Shown here in pieces: positions 25,516-33,792 of a stretch of DNA of 64,000 bases; within the stretch, counting starts at the first letter, position 1; the number at the start of each line of letters is the position of its first letter. The DNA comes from CAYOWQ01 sp964407695. Its GTDB lineage: Bacteria; Planctomycetota; Phycisphaerae; Phycisphaerales; SM1A02. The DNA is taken from contig CAYOWQ010000003.1 of the NCBI GenBank assembly GCA_964407695.1, positions 248,001 through 312,000 of the forward strand, written 5' to 3'. The position numbers were made by a program, and so were the translations under genes. The notes below the pieces were generated by a model that was given only the letters and a program-made list of their open reading frames with translations, had not been told where the DNA came from and did not search any database.

Positions 25516-28500
25516 TTAGAGGCAGGGGCCCCACGACGCCAGCAACAGGCCGAGGTCGGCTCCATCCACAGCGCCGCTGCCGTCCAGGTCGCCCACGCCG
25601 GTCAGCGTCCAGTTGGCCAGCAGCAGACCGAGGTCGGCTCCGTCCACCGTGCCGCTGTTGTCCAGATCGGCCAGGCACGCCTCACAGCCGTTCGGGATGC
25701 CGTCCAGATCGGCATCGAGCGAATCGTCGAAGCCGGGGCACTGATCATCGCAGTCGTTCACGCCGTCGCCGTCTTCGTCGCCATTGCAGTCGTCCTGGCA
25801 GGCCAGGTTGGGTTCACCCGGCGTGTCGGTGACGCCAAGTGGAGCAAACTGTCCGACCGTCCATGTTCCGCTTGGCGTGCATCGGTAGACATGCCCGGGA
25901 GCGAACGTGCCATCCGGACCAACGATGTTCGGTGAGTACCACCATTCGGTGCCCGTGGGTGGCATGTCAAGGTTCTCCACGATCGACACGTCGTCCACCG
26001 AGGTCACCCACGACACGATGTCGAGTATCCCGTCGTCATCGAAGTCCATGTCCGTGCCCGTGGCGCCGCTGAACCCCCAGACGAGCAGGTGCGTGACATT
26101 GTCGCTGTTCTCCAGCGTGTTGGCCGGCAGCGCACGCAGATACAGCCCGTTGGCGCCGATGCTCTCACCGGTGAGGTCGATCATCGTCTCCAGCACACCG
26201 CTTCCAAGGGCGGCAGAGCTGTCGCCGATGACGACATACGCCAGCCCGTCCAGTGACGTTCCGGGCGGTCCCATCAGCTCGATGAACTCATTGGTGTCCG
26301 AACTTTCCTGATCCAGTCGAACCTCGTTGATCACGATGCCCGACGGCGGCACGCCCGGATCGCCGCAGATCGAGACCGCCGCGGCCACGCACGCCGCATC
26401 CCACGCCATGTCGCAGCAGGATGCCATGGCGGTACAGACGCTGCTGCAGCAATCTGCGGTATCGCAGGCCGGGGTGGCGTGCGGGGTGTAACAGTTGCCC
26501 GCGTCGGGTTCGCCGCAATTGGCGTCGACCGGCGGGGCTTTGCACGTGAAGTTCGCCGAACCGGGCGTATCGGTGCTTCCCGGACTGTCGAACGATCCGA
26601 TCACCCAGGTGCCGTCCGGTATGCAGCGATAGATCTGCGCCGGCGCGAATGAGCCGTCCGGCCCGACCTGATTGGGGCTGTACACCTTATCGCCGCTGGT
26701 CGCCGAGTTGAGAACCGAAACGCTGTCCATCACTTCCTGCCAGGGTTGCAACTCAAGGACGCCATCGTCATTGGTGTCCAGGTCCATTCCATCCGTGCCG
26801 GTGAAGTTGAACACCAGCATGTGAGTGACATTGTCCGCGTTCTCAAAGTTGAGGCCGTTTCCCGACAGGACGACGTCCGCGTTTCGCAGGGGTGCGAGCG
26901 AGAACGTCGTCTCCACGGCCAGGAAGATTCCATCGCCGGGAATCGAAAGACCGGTCAGATTGACCACGGCCTCCACGACCCCGCTTCCACCGGCACCGTC
27001 GCCGATCACGACGTAAGACACTCCGTCGAGACTGGCGCCCGGCGGTCCGAAGAGTTCCATGTACTCATCGTTGTCGGTCGAAGTCTGGTCAATTCGAATC
27101 TCATTGAGGATGACCGGCGGCGCTTTGCCGCCCGAGAGACAGAGCTGCTCGGCAACGGCCGCACAGGCCTGATCCCAATCGCTGTTGCAGCATGTCGAAT
27201 CAATCGAGCACACGAGACTGCAGCAGTCGCCATCCGAACAGTACGGACTGTCGTGCGGCTCGAAGCAGTTGCCGGTCTGGGGATCGCCGCAATCGAGGCA
27301 CTGAAGCTGAGCGATGTCCACACAGTTCTCGTCCCATGCTTCATCGCAACAGAACGGATCAAACGTGCAGACCAGTTCGCAGCACGCGGCGTCGTTGCAG
27401 TTCGGGGTCTGATCCGCGACGAAGCAGCTTCCCGCCAGCGAGCTGCCGCAGGGAGGAACGAAGTCGCAACCCAGGTTGGCGGCATTGGGCGTGTCCTGCC
27501 CGTTTACAGGGTCAAACTGGCCGACGGTCCACGTGCCGTCCGGCACGCATCGATAAACATGCCCCGGAACGAACGTTCCGTCGGGGCCGACGGTCGTGCG
27601 GCTGTAGGCAGGGTCGGTGCCGGGGCCGGGCAGAACAATCAGCGAAACGGAATCGACGACCTCAGACCAGGGCTCAATGTCGAGGACCCCGTCGTTGTCT
27701 GTATCAAGGTCGTCATTCAGAGCACCGGTGAAATCCCGCACGAGGAAGAAGCTCACGGTATCGCCGTTCTCGAAATTCAGATCGTCGAGCAGCTGCGCTT
27801 CAGCGCCAAACGTGTCGAGGTCCTCGGCGACAAGGAAGAACCCGCTGCCGCCGATGCCGAAGCCGGTCAGGTCGACCAATTCCTCGACCACTCCAACACC
27901 CGCTGGGCCGGATGACGCATCGCCGATGACCAGCAGCGACACCCCATCCAGAGAAGTGCCGTTGGGACCGGAGAGCTCGAAGTACTCGTCGTCGTCGGCT
28001 CCCGATTGATCAATGCGGATCTCGTTGATCTGCAGCGTGTCGTTTCCGGTGATTTCACAGTCGGGGTTCAGGACTCCGACCGTGTCGGTCAACGCGGCCG
28101 GATCAAACTGACCGACATTCCACGCCAGCGTGTCATTGCAGAGCCACGCCTGAGACGGGGTCGACGTTCCGTCCGGACCGACCACAGTGGGGCTGTAGTA
28201 GTACTCCGAGGTGATGCCGTTGGGCGACAGATTGTTCACCAGGGCGACGCTGCACAGGATGCTTGACCACGGGGTCACGTCAAGGACCCCGTCATTGTTC
28301 GTATCAAGATCCTGATTCACCGCGCCCGAAAAATTCGTCACCAGAAGGTGCGTCACGTTGTCGCTCTGCTCAAAATTCAGGCTCACCGCAAGGTCGGGAG
28401 TTCCTAGCGTCAACGTCGGCTCGCCGATCACAAAAATACCGTCGCGGCCGATCGAGAACCCGCTCAGGTTGACCACCGCTTCGATGCCGCCGTTCTGATT

Positions 28501-28713
28501 CGGCGGCGTCGTACCCTCGAGGTCGCCGATGACGACGTAGGAGACGTTGTTGAGCGAAGCGCCCGGAGGGCCGACCAGCTCGACATATTCGTCGAGGTCA
28601 GCTCCGGGTTGATCGATACGGATCTCGTTGATCCGGATGACATCGCACTCGGCGAAGGATTGGCCGGCTCCGAAAGCGCACGCCAAGACCGATAGAAAGC
28701 CGACAAGCTTCAT
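25516..28713 (-). CDS. Large secreted repeat protein with lamin-tail-like units, Cys modules and dockerin-like tail
   Basis: A 1065-residue exported protein. Residues 1-21 are a signal peptide (MKLVGFLSVLACAFGAGQSFA); GGAG sits seven bases before the ATG at 28713. Four repeats of about 150-200 residues each start with INEIRIDQ or INEVRLDQ, continue through DEYxELxGPxGxSLDGVSYVVIGD and end in VYRCxPxGTWTVGQF. They resemble lamin-tail-domain (LTD) units seen in bacterial surface proteins, by pattern only. Three cysteine-rich modules of about 40 residues lie between repeats two and three (two copies) and three and four. Then come a thrombospondin-3-like acidic segment (DEDGDGVNDCDDQCPG) and two dockerin-like EF-hand repeats ending ASWGPCL. 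Probably cell-surface, calcium-binding. Enzymatic motifs are absent. Confidence 0.85.
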   Translation of the reverse strand: MKLVGFLSVLACAFGAGQSFAECDVIRINEIRIDQPGADLDEYVELVGPPGASLNNVSYVVIGDLEGTTPPNQNGGIEAVVNLSGFSIGRDGIFVIGEPTLTLGTPDLAVSLNFEQSDNVTHLLVTNFSGAVNQDLDTNNDGVLDVTPWSSILCSVALVNNLSPNGITSEYYYSPTVVGPDGTSTPSQAWLCNDTLAWNVGQFDPAALTDTVGVLNPDCEITGNDTLQINEIRIDQSGADDDEYFELSGPNGTSLDGVSLLVIGDASSGPAGVGVVEELVDLTGFGIGGSGFFLVAEDLDTFGAEAQLLDDLNFENGDTVSFFLVRDFTGALNDDLDTDNDGVLDIEPWSEVVDSVSLIVLPGPGTDPAYSRTTVGPDGTFVPGHVYRCVPDGTWTVGQFDPVNGQDTPNAANLGCDFVPPCGSSLAGSCFVADQTPNCNDAACCELVCTFDPFCCDEAWDENCVDIAQLQCLDCGDPQTGNCFEPHDSPYCSDGDCCSLVCSIDSTCCNSDWDQACAAVAEQLCLSGGKAPPVILNEIRIDQTSTDNDEYMELFGPPGASLDGVSYVVIGDGAGGSGVVEAVVNLTGLSIPGDGIFLAVETTFSLAPLRNADVVLSGNGLNFENADNVTHMLVFNFTGTDGMDLDTNDDGVLELQPWQEVMDSVSVLNSATSGDKVYSPNQVGPDGSFAPAQIYRCIPDGTWVIGSFDSPGSTDTPGSANFTCKAPPVDANCGEPDAGNCYTPHATPACDTADCCSSVCTAMASCCDMAWDAACVAAAVSICGDPGVPPSGIVINEVRLDQESSDTNEFIELMGPPGTSLDGLAYVVIGDSSAALGSGVLETMIDLTGESIGANGLYLRALPANTLENSDNVTHLLVWGFSGATGTDMDFDDDGILDIVSWVTSVDDVSIVENLDMPPTGTEWWYSPNIVGPDGTFAPGHVYRCTPSGTWTVGQFAPLGVTDTPGEPNLACQDDCNGDEDGDGVNDCDDQCPGFDDSLDADLDGIPNGCEACLADLDNSGTVDGADLGLLLANWTLTGVGDLDGSGAVDGADLGLLLASWGPCL

Positions 28714-28904
28714 GACCGAACTCCATTTCCTGGGTTGAACGGGCAAAGACGACGTGAACATTGTCCAACGAAGATTTTGCGACCGTCAGGATCGGCCGCC
28801 TCCTCCTCCGCGCTGGCCAATGGATTGTAAAGGCCCGTACCCCTCCACGGAAGACCTTGCCCCCGCCAAGTTTGTGGGATCACAGAATCTTTACGAAAAC
28901 AAGG

Positions 28905-29480
28905 TCATTTCGCCCGCTTGACCAGCTTCTCCAGGTTGAAATCCACCTTGTCACCGATGCGAACGCCAAGTCGATCAATGGCGCCGGGTTCCAGTTCCAC
29001 GACGAATTGGCACGGCGTGCGGCTTCGATACGCCTTGAGTCGCCCGAGATATTGGTCTCGCGATTCATTGGAGCGCTGCGGCGGTTCCTTCTTCATGCGA
29101 TGAATTCCGACGACAAATCCCTTCTGATTCACGTACAGCAGGTCGATGTCGGTCAGACAATCGGCCATCCAGAACATCAACGGTTCGGCTCGAGGAAAAA
29201 CAAACAACATGCCGCCGCCAGGCTCGATCCTGCTGCGTCCAGATAGCCCGTTGCCACGACTTGCCGTATCCAGCGCCAGCTCCAGCCGGAATTCCTCCCC
29301 GCGAATCACGACAGCTTCACGATCCGGCTGCGATGCTGCCGGCTGTGATTGTGAAGGCTGACTGGCTGTGGGCGGCGTGGCAGGAGCGTCCGTATTGCCC
29401 GCCTTGTCCGCGGGTGGTTGCAGGATTCCCGCAGCGTATGCACAAGTCATCCCGACAACCAGCAGGGGTTTCCATGTCAT
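28905..29480 (-). CDS. DUF192 secreted protein
   Basis: About 191 residues. A hydrophobic N-terminus (PLLVVGMTCAYAAGIL) suggests export, followed by an A/T/S/Q-rich linker and a DUF192 domain from about residue 60: ALDTASRGNGLSGR, GMLFVFP, LMFWMADCLTDIDLLYV and the C-terminal PGAIDRLGVRIGDKV. DUF192 proteins are small beta barrels of unknown biochemical role, often exported. The open frame begins with a TTG nine bases further up; the ATG at 29480 is preferred. Confidence 0.88.
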   Translation of the reverse strand: MTWKPLLVVGMTCAYAAGILQPPADKAGNTDAPATPPTASQPSQSQPAASQPDREAVVIRGEEFRLELALDTASRGNGLSGRSRIEPGGGMLFVFPRAEPLMFWMADCLTDIDLLYVNQKGFVVGIHRMKKEPPQRSNESRDQYLGRLKAYRSRTPCQFVVELEPGAIDRLGVRIGDKVDFNLEKLVKRAK

Positions 29481-29592
29481 TTCAGGCAAATGGTAGCGGG
29501 CATGCAGCCCAAATCGCAGACGATCTGTGGTTTTTCCGTGCCTCCCCGGACAGGCGGGTTAGACTTGAGCAATCGACGGCGGAGCCGACGTC

Positions 29593-30123
29593 TTGTTTCA
29601 TGCGACGGGTTCATCGTGCCCTGAACGGGCACGGAGGTCTTTCATCGAAATCGGCAAGCCCCAACTTCGTCTCTTCAGGCCGGACGCCGCGGAGGTTCTG
29701 CACCCGTGGCCGCAACTTTCCAACGCATCAGACGAGGCGGTTATCGCTGTTCGCGCTGAGAACGTGGCGTCGGCGCATGCTTCAGGATTGAGCGTCGACG
29801 CGCCATGGTGGGTGCTCGCGAATGAAACGCAACAGCAACTCGAAGGTGCCATGCTTCCGCCCGAGCGAAGGCTTCGCCTGCTGTCACTGGCTCGAAAGCT
29901 CGGCGTCCGTCCCTTCGACGCCAACGTCATCATCGCCATGGCCCAGGATCGAGCCCGTCGCGGTGAGGGCGTACTTGGCATGGCCGCACTGTTCGAATCA
30001 ACATCATCTCGAGAACGCATGGACGCTGGCGATGCCAATCGGCTCACCCTGATCCAGATCGCCCTGGCGCTGGCCGTCGGATTAATCGGGGCCACGCTGC
30101 TGATTCGCTGGATCAGCGGATGA
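29593..30123 (+). CDS. Hypothetical C-tail-anchored membrane protein
   Basis: A 176-residue frame with good codon usage. It has no methionine until about residue 85; TTG at 29593, preceded by GGAG eight bases upstream, is the best start. The soluble part holds a helical segment PPERRLRLLSLARKLGVRPFDANVIIAMAQDRARRG, and the last 25 residues form a membrane helix (LTLIQIALALAVGLIGATLLI) ending RWISG. This gives a tail-anchored topology with the bulk in the cytosol. I do not recognise a family. It lies divergent from the DUF192 gene. Confidence 0.55.
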   Translation: MFHATGSSCPERARRSFIEIGKPQLRLFRPDAAEVLHPWPQLSNASDEAVIAVRAENVASAHASGLSVDAPWWVLANETQQQLEGAMLPPERRLRLLSLARKLGVRPFDANVIIAMAQDRARRGEGVLGMAALFESTSSRERMDAGDANRLTLIQIALALAVGLIGATLLIRWISG

Positions 30124-30280
30124 CGTGTCTCCGGAAAGACACTCGAAGTTCCGCACAATTTTAACGAACAGACCGGTTCGGGTCTGAATACAGTTCGCTG
30201 TCGCCTCCAGAGGCCTGACGACGCGTTGCCGGTCAATTGCCGCGGCGAATACCTGCCTTCCCGAATCGGAGTCACAATCG

Positions 30281-30529
30281 ATGTCAGCCCGAACTGTCAA
30301 ACGACCACGACCTGTCGATGCTCCGTCGCCCCGCACTCAGAAGAAAGAAGAGTCGTTGAAGGCCCGAAGCGAGGTGACCGACGGACCGACGCGAGCTGAG
30401 ATCGAGGAAGCGGCCTACCGCCTGTGGCTTTCTCGCGGGGGAAACGAGGTCGTGAACTGGCTCGAAGCGGAGCGCACCCTTCGCGCTGAATACCGGCTCA
30501 GGTCGTCAGCGACTGAATCGGCTCATTGA
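30281..30529 (+). CDS. DUF2934 protein
   Basis: An 82-residue basic protein. Residues 38-70 match DUF2934 (AYRLWLSRGGNEVVNWLEAE), a short helical domain found in many planctomycetes and proteobacteria, often in stress-related or small protein genes. GGAG is nine bases before the ATG. Its 3' end overlaps the convergent FkbM gene by 32 bases. The family's function is unknown. Confidence 0.8.
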   Translation: MSARTVKRPRPVDAPSPRTQKKEESLKARSEVTDGPTRAEIEEAAYRLWLSRGGNEVVNWLEAERTLRAEYRLRSSATESAH

Positions 30530-31391
30530 GATCGGTGGCGATCGGCGAGGCAACGATGTTGTTGTTTCCGAGGCGGTCGGAATCCGATGCGCCGAGCCGG
30601 CGATAGATGAGCCCACTCTTCTCGCGAACCGCGCCAAACGCCGAGTAGCCGATGTCCTCGAGTACCTTGAGCGTTGCCAGGGCTTTGTCGGGGCCGTGAA
30701 GCGCGATCGCGAGCCGCGGGCCTTGCCTGCGAAGTGTCTCCCGGGCGCCGTCCAGGACCAGCGCCTCAGCGCCTTCCGTATCAATCTTGATGACGTTCGG
30801 AGCAGGCAGTGTCTCGGCTTGCATCAACGTATCCAGACGCCTGACGCGAACCCGCTCCACCGCCGGTGGCAATCCATGATGACGGCGGCCTTCTGAAGGT
30901 TTGCCCCCCGAAATCGAATCAAGCACCGCCGTCCCCGAAGTGAGATCGTCGATCTGGAGGTCCTCATCACCATCGACGCTCCCCAGCGCCAGTTCGAGGA
31001 CGCGGCATCGATCGGAGACTTCACCCAGCCTCACATTTTCTCGAAGCAGTTCGAGATTGCCCGACATCGGCTCGAATGCAACCACCGACGAGGCGTTGAG
31101 GGCATGCAAGACGTATCTCGTGTAAACGCCGATGTTCGCCCCCACATCAAAGACCACGTCACCCGGTCGTACCAGGCGGCGGAAGATGTCGATCATTACT
31201 GCATCGCTCTTGCGGAAATCCTGATACAGAAACCACCGATGTCGCCGCAGCCGGATGCGCAGCGGTCCAAGCGTCGGAACCTTGACCGTCCATGGAATAT
31301 CGGGAATCAGGTACACCGCCGAACGCGCAGCGCGAAGAAGGATCGGATGACGCCGAATCGTATTGGCCAGCGCGTCGAGACCGGAACTCAT
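30498..31391 (-). CDS. FkbM-family SAM-dependent methyltransferase
   Basis: A 297-residue enzyme with the FkbM fold: SAM-binding VFDVGANIGVYTRYVL at about 86-101, acidic motif VVAFEPMSG, and the FkbM signature VIKIDTEGAEALVL. FkbM enzymes methylate hydroxyls on sugars and polyketides; in a setting without natural-product genes it more likely modifies a surface glycan. It sits alone, overlapping the DUF2934 gene by 32 bases at its 3' end. Confidence 0.9.
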   Translation of the reverse strand: MSSGLDALANTIRRHPILLRAARSAVYLIPDIPWTVKVPTLGPLRIRLRRHRWFLYQDFRKSDAVMIDIFRRLVRPGDVVFDVGANIGVYTRYVLHALNASSVVAFEPMSGNLELLRENVRLGEVSDRCRVLELALGSVDGDEDLQIDDLTSGTAVLDSISGGKPSEGRRHHGLPPAVERVRVRRLDTLMQAETLPAPNVIKIDTEGAEALVLDGARETLRRQGPRLAIALHGPDKALATLKVLEDIGYSAFGAVREKSGLIYRRLGASDSDRLGNNNIVASPIATDLNEPIQSLTT

Positions 31392-31466
31392 ATGGTCAGT
31401 ATCGGGTGGCGGCGAGGCGACGTCGAGTCAACGTGACCAAGAGAGACGGAATGTCTAGAGTTGCCT

Positions 31467-31760
31467 ATGCCCACCTACGTCTACGCCGTCGTCAATCCGG
31501 ATGGCACCGATGGAGAGATCTTCGAAGTGGTGCAGCGCATGTCGGACCCCGCCCTTTCCGTTCATCCCGAAAACGGCAGGCCCGTCCGACGCGTGATTCT
31601 GGCCCCGAATCTTCCCATGACCTGGTCCGATGCGGCCGACCGTTCGCGACTCAGCAACAAGAATCTCGATCGGCTCGGTTTCACCAAGTACGAGCGCGCA
31701 GGTGATGGGAAATACGAAAAGAAGGCCGGCAGTGGTCCTGACCTGATCTCGGCCGACTAG
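31467..31760 (+). CDS. FmdB-like small protein without zinc-ribbon cysteines
   Basis: A 97-residue protein starting MPTYVYAVVNPDG, with FEVVQRMSDPAL and RPVRRVI. This is the layout of the FmdB/CxxC-SSSS zinc ribbon (typically MPxYxYxCxxCG...MSDPPLxxCPxCG...VRRVI), but where the two CxxC pairs should be it has NPDG and HPENG, and there is not a single cysteine in the whole protein. The fold resemblance is by pattern only. The ATG at 31467 follows an alternative TTG six bases up. The function is unknown. The lack of metal ligands is discussed below. Confidence 0.75.
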   Translation: MPTYVYAVVNPDGTDGEIFEVVQRMSDPALSVHPENGRPVRRVILAPNLPMTWSDAADRSRLSNKNLDRLGFTKYERAGDGKYEKKAGSGPDLISAD

Positions 31761-32175
31761 AGCGAAGGCTGCAATCCACAATTTCTCTGGAAGGGCCGTG
31801 GGGCGAGGGCGGAATCGTTGTGCATCCCAAGCCGGGGGCGAGGTCACTCTTGCGGCCGGTGGAATCTGAATACCACACCACCGCACACCGCGTCTCCCCC
31901 ATGAGGATCAGGTCGACTTGTTACCCTGACCGTGAGTGTGTGTTTCCGCGAGTGAGGAATGAGTTAGGGATCAATAATCGGCTACTTTCGGCGAATTCCG
32001 GGGACATCTTGACTTTCGGCCCCCGCTCCGAGGATACTTGCACAGTCCGGGGTTGGCGGAGGAGACGCTGTGGCGTAGCACAGCAAGGGCTGTCGAGAGC
32101 CCGTCGCCGAACCTCGATCGATCTGGCCGAGTGCAGCAGGAATTCTGCACAAGCTTTGGGAGACTAGATGTGAAC
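31761..32175. other. Intergenic leader before the dockerin-like gene
   Basis: About 415 bases between the FmdB-like gene and the start of the secreted protein at 32176. The reading frames here have no family resemblance and the frame of the downstream gene lacks a plausible start until 32176. The only signal I can support is a promoter at 32009-32038. Confidence 0.5.
32009..32038 (+). promoter_or_regulatory. Candidate sigma-70-type promoter for the 439-residue secreted protein
   Basis: TTGACT at 32009-32014, an 18-base spacer and GATACT at 32033-32038. Two bases off consensus in total for the outer hexamer core and with ideal spacing. It would give a leader of about 130 bases. Confidence 0.5.
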
Positions 32176-33495
32176 ATGAGAATCGTGTGCGGAGTTTTTG
32201 CAGCGTCAGCGATGGCGCTCATGGTGGCATCAAATGGACTTGCGGACCGTGGCGGGAAGGGCCGCTCCGGTGGCGTGGCTGGCTCGGCATGCACCTGTGT
32301 TGGCGACATTGACAACAACGGCACGGTTGACGGGGCCGACCTTGGCCTGCTTCTTGCCGATTGGGGAACAAACAATCCCAGCACCAACCTCGACGGCTCG
32401 GGCGTCGTTGACGGAGCCGACCTCGGCCTCCTCCTGGCTGCGTGGGGACCCTGCTCGACACCGCCGCCGAACGATTCCTGTTCGAATGCGACGTCGATCG
32501 ATGCCGGTATCTACGAGTTCTGCACGGTTAACGCGACGTCGGCCGGTCCCGACGCCTGCTCATTTGCCGGTAGCGCAGCCATCAACCACGACATCTGGTA
32601 CATCTGGTCATCGAATGATAACGGCACGCTGACGGTGTCAACGTGCGGTTTGGCCGACTTCGACACCAAGCTGGCGATCTACGGGTCCTTCATTCAGGGT
32701 CTCTGCCCGTGTCCCACCGGCGGCATCGGCCTCGCCTCGCTGCTCGCCTGTGATGACGACACGGTCGGTTGCCCCGGAAATTCGACGAAGCTCACCGTGA
32801 ACGTGTCACCGGGCAACTGCTATCTCATTCGAGTCGGTGGCTTCGGCAACGCCGTGGGCTCGGGAGTCCTGGAGGTTGAATTCGAGCCGACAGGCGACGA
32901 CTGCGGCACCTGCATTCAGCTGCCGACCAACAACATCAGCCTCTCCGTCAACGGGACGACCGCCGGAAACACCGCCTATAGCTCGTTCGACATCACCAGC
33001 TGCGGCGGATCTGGTGACAAAATCGATGAGTGGTACTGCTACACCGTGCCGTGCGCGGGCGATGTTCGCATCGATACCTTCGGAAGCGAGTTGGACACCG
33101 TCCTCTCGGTCTTCACCGGAACGTGCGGTCTTCCCGAGTTTGCAGACGACATCACCCAGATCGCCTGCAACGACGATTACGACTTCAATGAGAACGGCTC
33201 CATCAATCCTCCTGAGGAACGGGCCTCACTCGTGTTTTTGGATGACATCAACTTCAATACGAAGATCTTCATCCGCGTCGCCGGATGGAACAACACCACG
33301 GGCAACTACAAGCTCAACGTGATCTGCACCACGTGCTGCGGCGGAAGCTCCGTGACCGGATGCTTCCCCTTCGGCGCCTGCGAGAATTGCGTCTGCGAGC
33401 AGGATCCGTTCTGCTGCAACACGCAATGGGACGGCTCCTGCGCTGGTGCCGCTGATTCCAATCCTTGCGACGACGTTTGCCCCTGCGATAAGTAA
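32176..33495 (+). CDS. Secreted protein with N-terminal dockerin-like repeats and pre-peptidase-like domains
   Basis: A 439-residue exported protein. Signal peptide MRIVCGVFAASAMALMVASNGLA (1-23). Unlike its relatives, the dockerin-like pair sits at the N-terminus: CVGDIDNNGTVDGADLGLLLADW and LDGSGVVDGADLGLLLAAWGPC (about 37-97). Two beta domains follow (100-240 and 245-385) with NDSCSNATSI and CYTVPCAGDVRIDT, resembling bacterial pre-peptidase C-terminal (PPC) domains in that they have DTxLSVF and ACNDD motifs. The tail holds one copy of the cysteine module (CEQDPFCCNTQWDGSC) also found in the 1065-residue protein. The ATG at 32176 is chosen because it begins the signal peptide. A terminator follows. 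Confidence 0.85.
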   Translation: MRIVCGVFAASAMALMVASNGLADRGGKGRSGGVAGSACTCVGDIDNNGTVDGADLGLLLADWGTNNPSTNLDGSGVVDGADLGLLLAAWGPCSTPPPNDSCSNATSIDAGIYEFCTVNATSAGPDACSFAGSAAINHDIWYIWSSNDNGTLTVSTCGLADFDTKLAIYGSFIQGLCPCPTGGIGLASLLACDDDTVGCPGNSTKLTVNVSPGNCYLIRVGGFGNAVGSGVLEVEFEPTGDDCGTCIQLPTNNISLSVNGTTAGNTAYSSFDITSCGGSGDKIDEWYCYTVPCAGDVRIDTFGSELDTVLSVFTGTCGLPEFADDITQIACNDDYDFNENGSINPPEERASLVFLDDINFNTKIFIRVAGWNNTTGNYKLNVICTTCCGGSSVTGCFPFGACENCVCEQDPFCCNTQWDGSCAGAADSNPCDDVCPCDK

Positions 33496-33524
33496 TCGTT
33501 GGTCCATTGAGATTTGAAGTACCG

Positions 33525-33558
33525 GCGGGCCCGAGACGAGTTCTCGGGCCCGCCTTTC
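33525..33558 (+). terminator. Strong terminator after the dockerin-like gene
   Basis: A 13-pair perfect stem GGCGGGCCCGAGA / TCTCGGGCCCGCC with a five-base loop, followed by TTTC. Confidence 0.8.
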
Positions 33559-33671
33559 AATTCTGCGATCGAGTCTCAGTTCGATCCGCCGTTTCGACCC
33601 CAGATATGGCGCGAAAAGTTGACGCTGCCGAGGGCCGTGCTACAGTATGCCCTCTCGGAAACCCCGATTTC

Positions 33672-33745
33672 GGGGCGGTAGCTCAATTGGTTAGAGTACC
33701 GGCTTGTCACGCCGGTGGTTGCGGGTTCGATTCCCGTCCGCCTCG
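33672..33745 (+). tRNA. tRNA-Asp (anticodon GUC)
   Basis: Acceptor stem GGGGCGG pairs with CCGCCTC (one G-U pair); anticodon stem CCGGC / GCCGG with loop TTGTCAC (GTC at 33706-33708); T arm GCGGG-TTCGATT-CCCGT. Discriminator G33745. CCA not encoded. Confidence 0.95.
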
Positions 33746-33750
33746 CTTCA

Positions 33751-33776
33751 AACCCCCGGATAGAACCGGGGGTTTT
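33751..33776 (+). terminator. Terminator of tRNA-Asp
   Basis: Stem AACCCCCGG / CCGGGGGTT with a six-base loop and a run of T (33773-33776), five bases after the tRNA. It also lies close to the end of the convergent CoA-transferase gene. Confidence 0.8.
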
Positions 33777-33792
33777 GCATGGCTGCAGGGGT

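Noticed and set aside
26746..27915. A 389-codon plus-strand frame inside the 1065-residue repeat gene
   Set aside because: Antisense to a gene with a signal peptide, repeat structure and terminator; the repeats on the opposite strand explain its length.
25516..28713. Possible CRISPR-like or tandem DNA repeat
   Set aside because: The repeats are protein-level units of 150-200 residues with diverged DNA, not short direct repeats with spacers.
30124..30145. GTGTCT/AGACAC hairpin after the tail-anchored protein gene
   Set aside because: Six pairs and no T run; too weak to list as a terminator.
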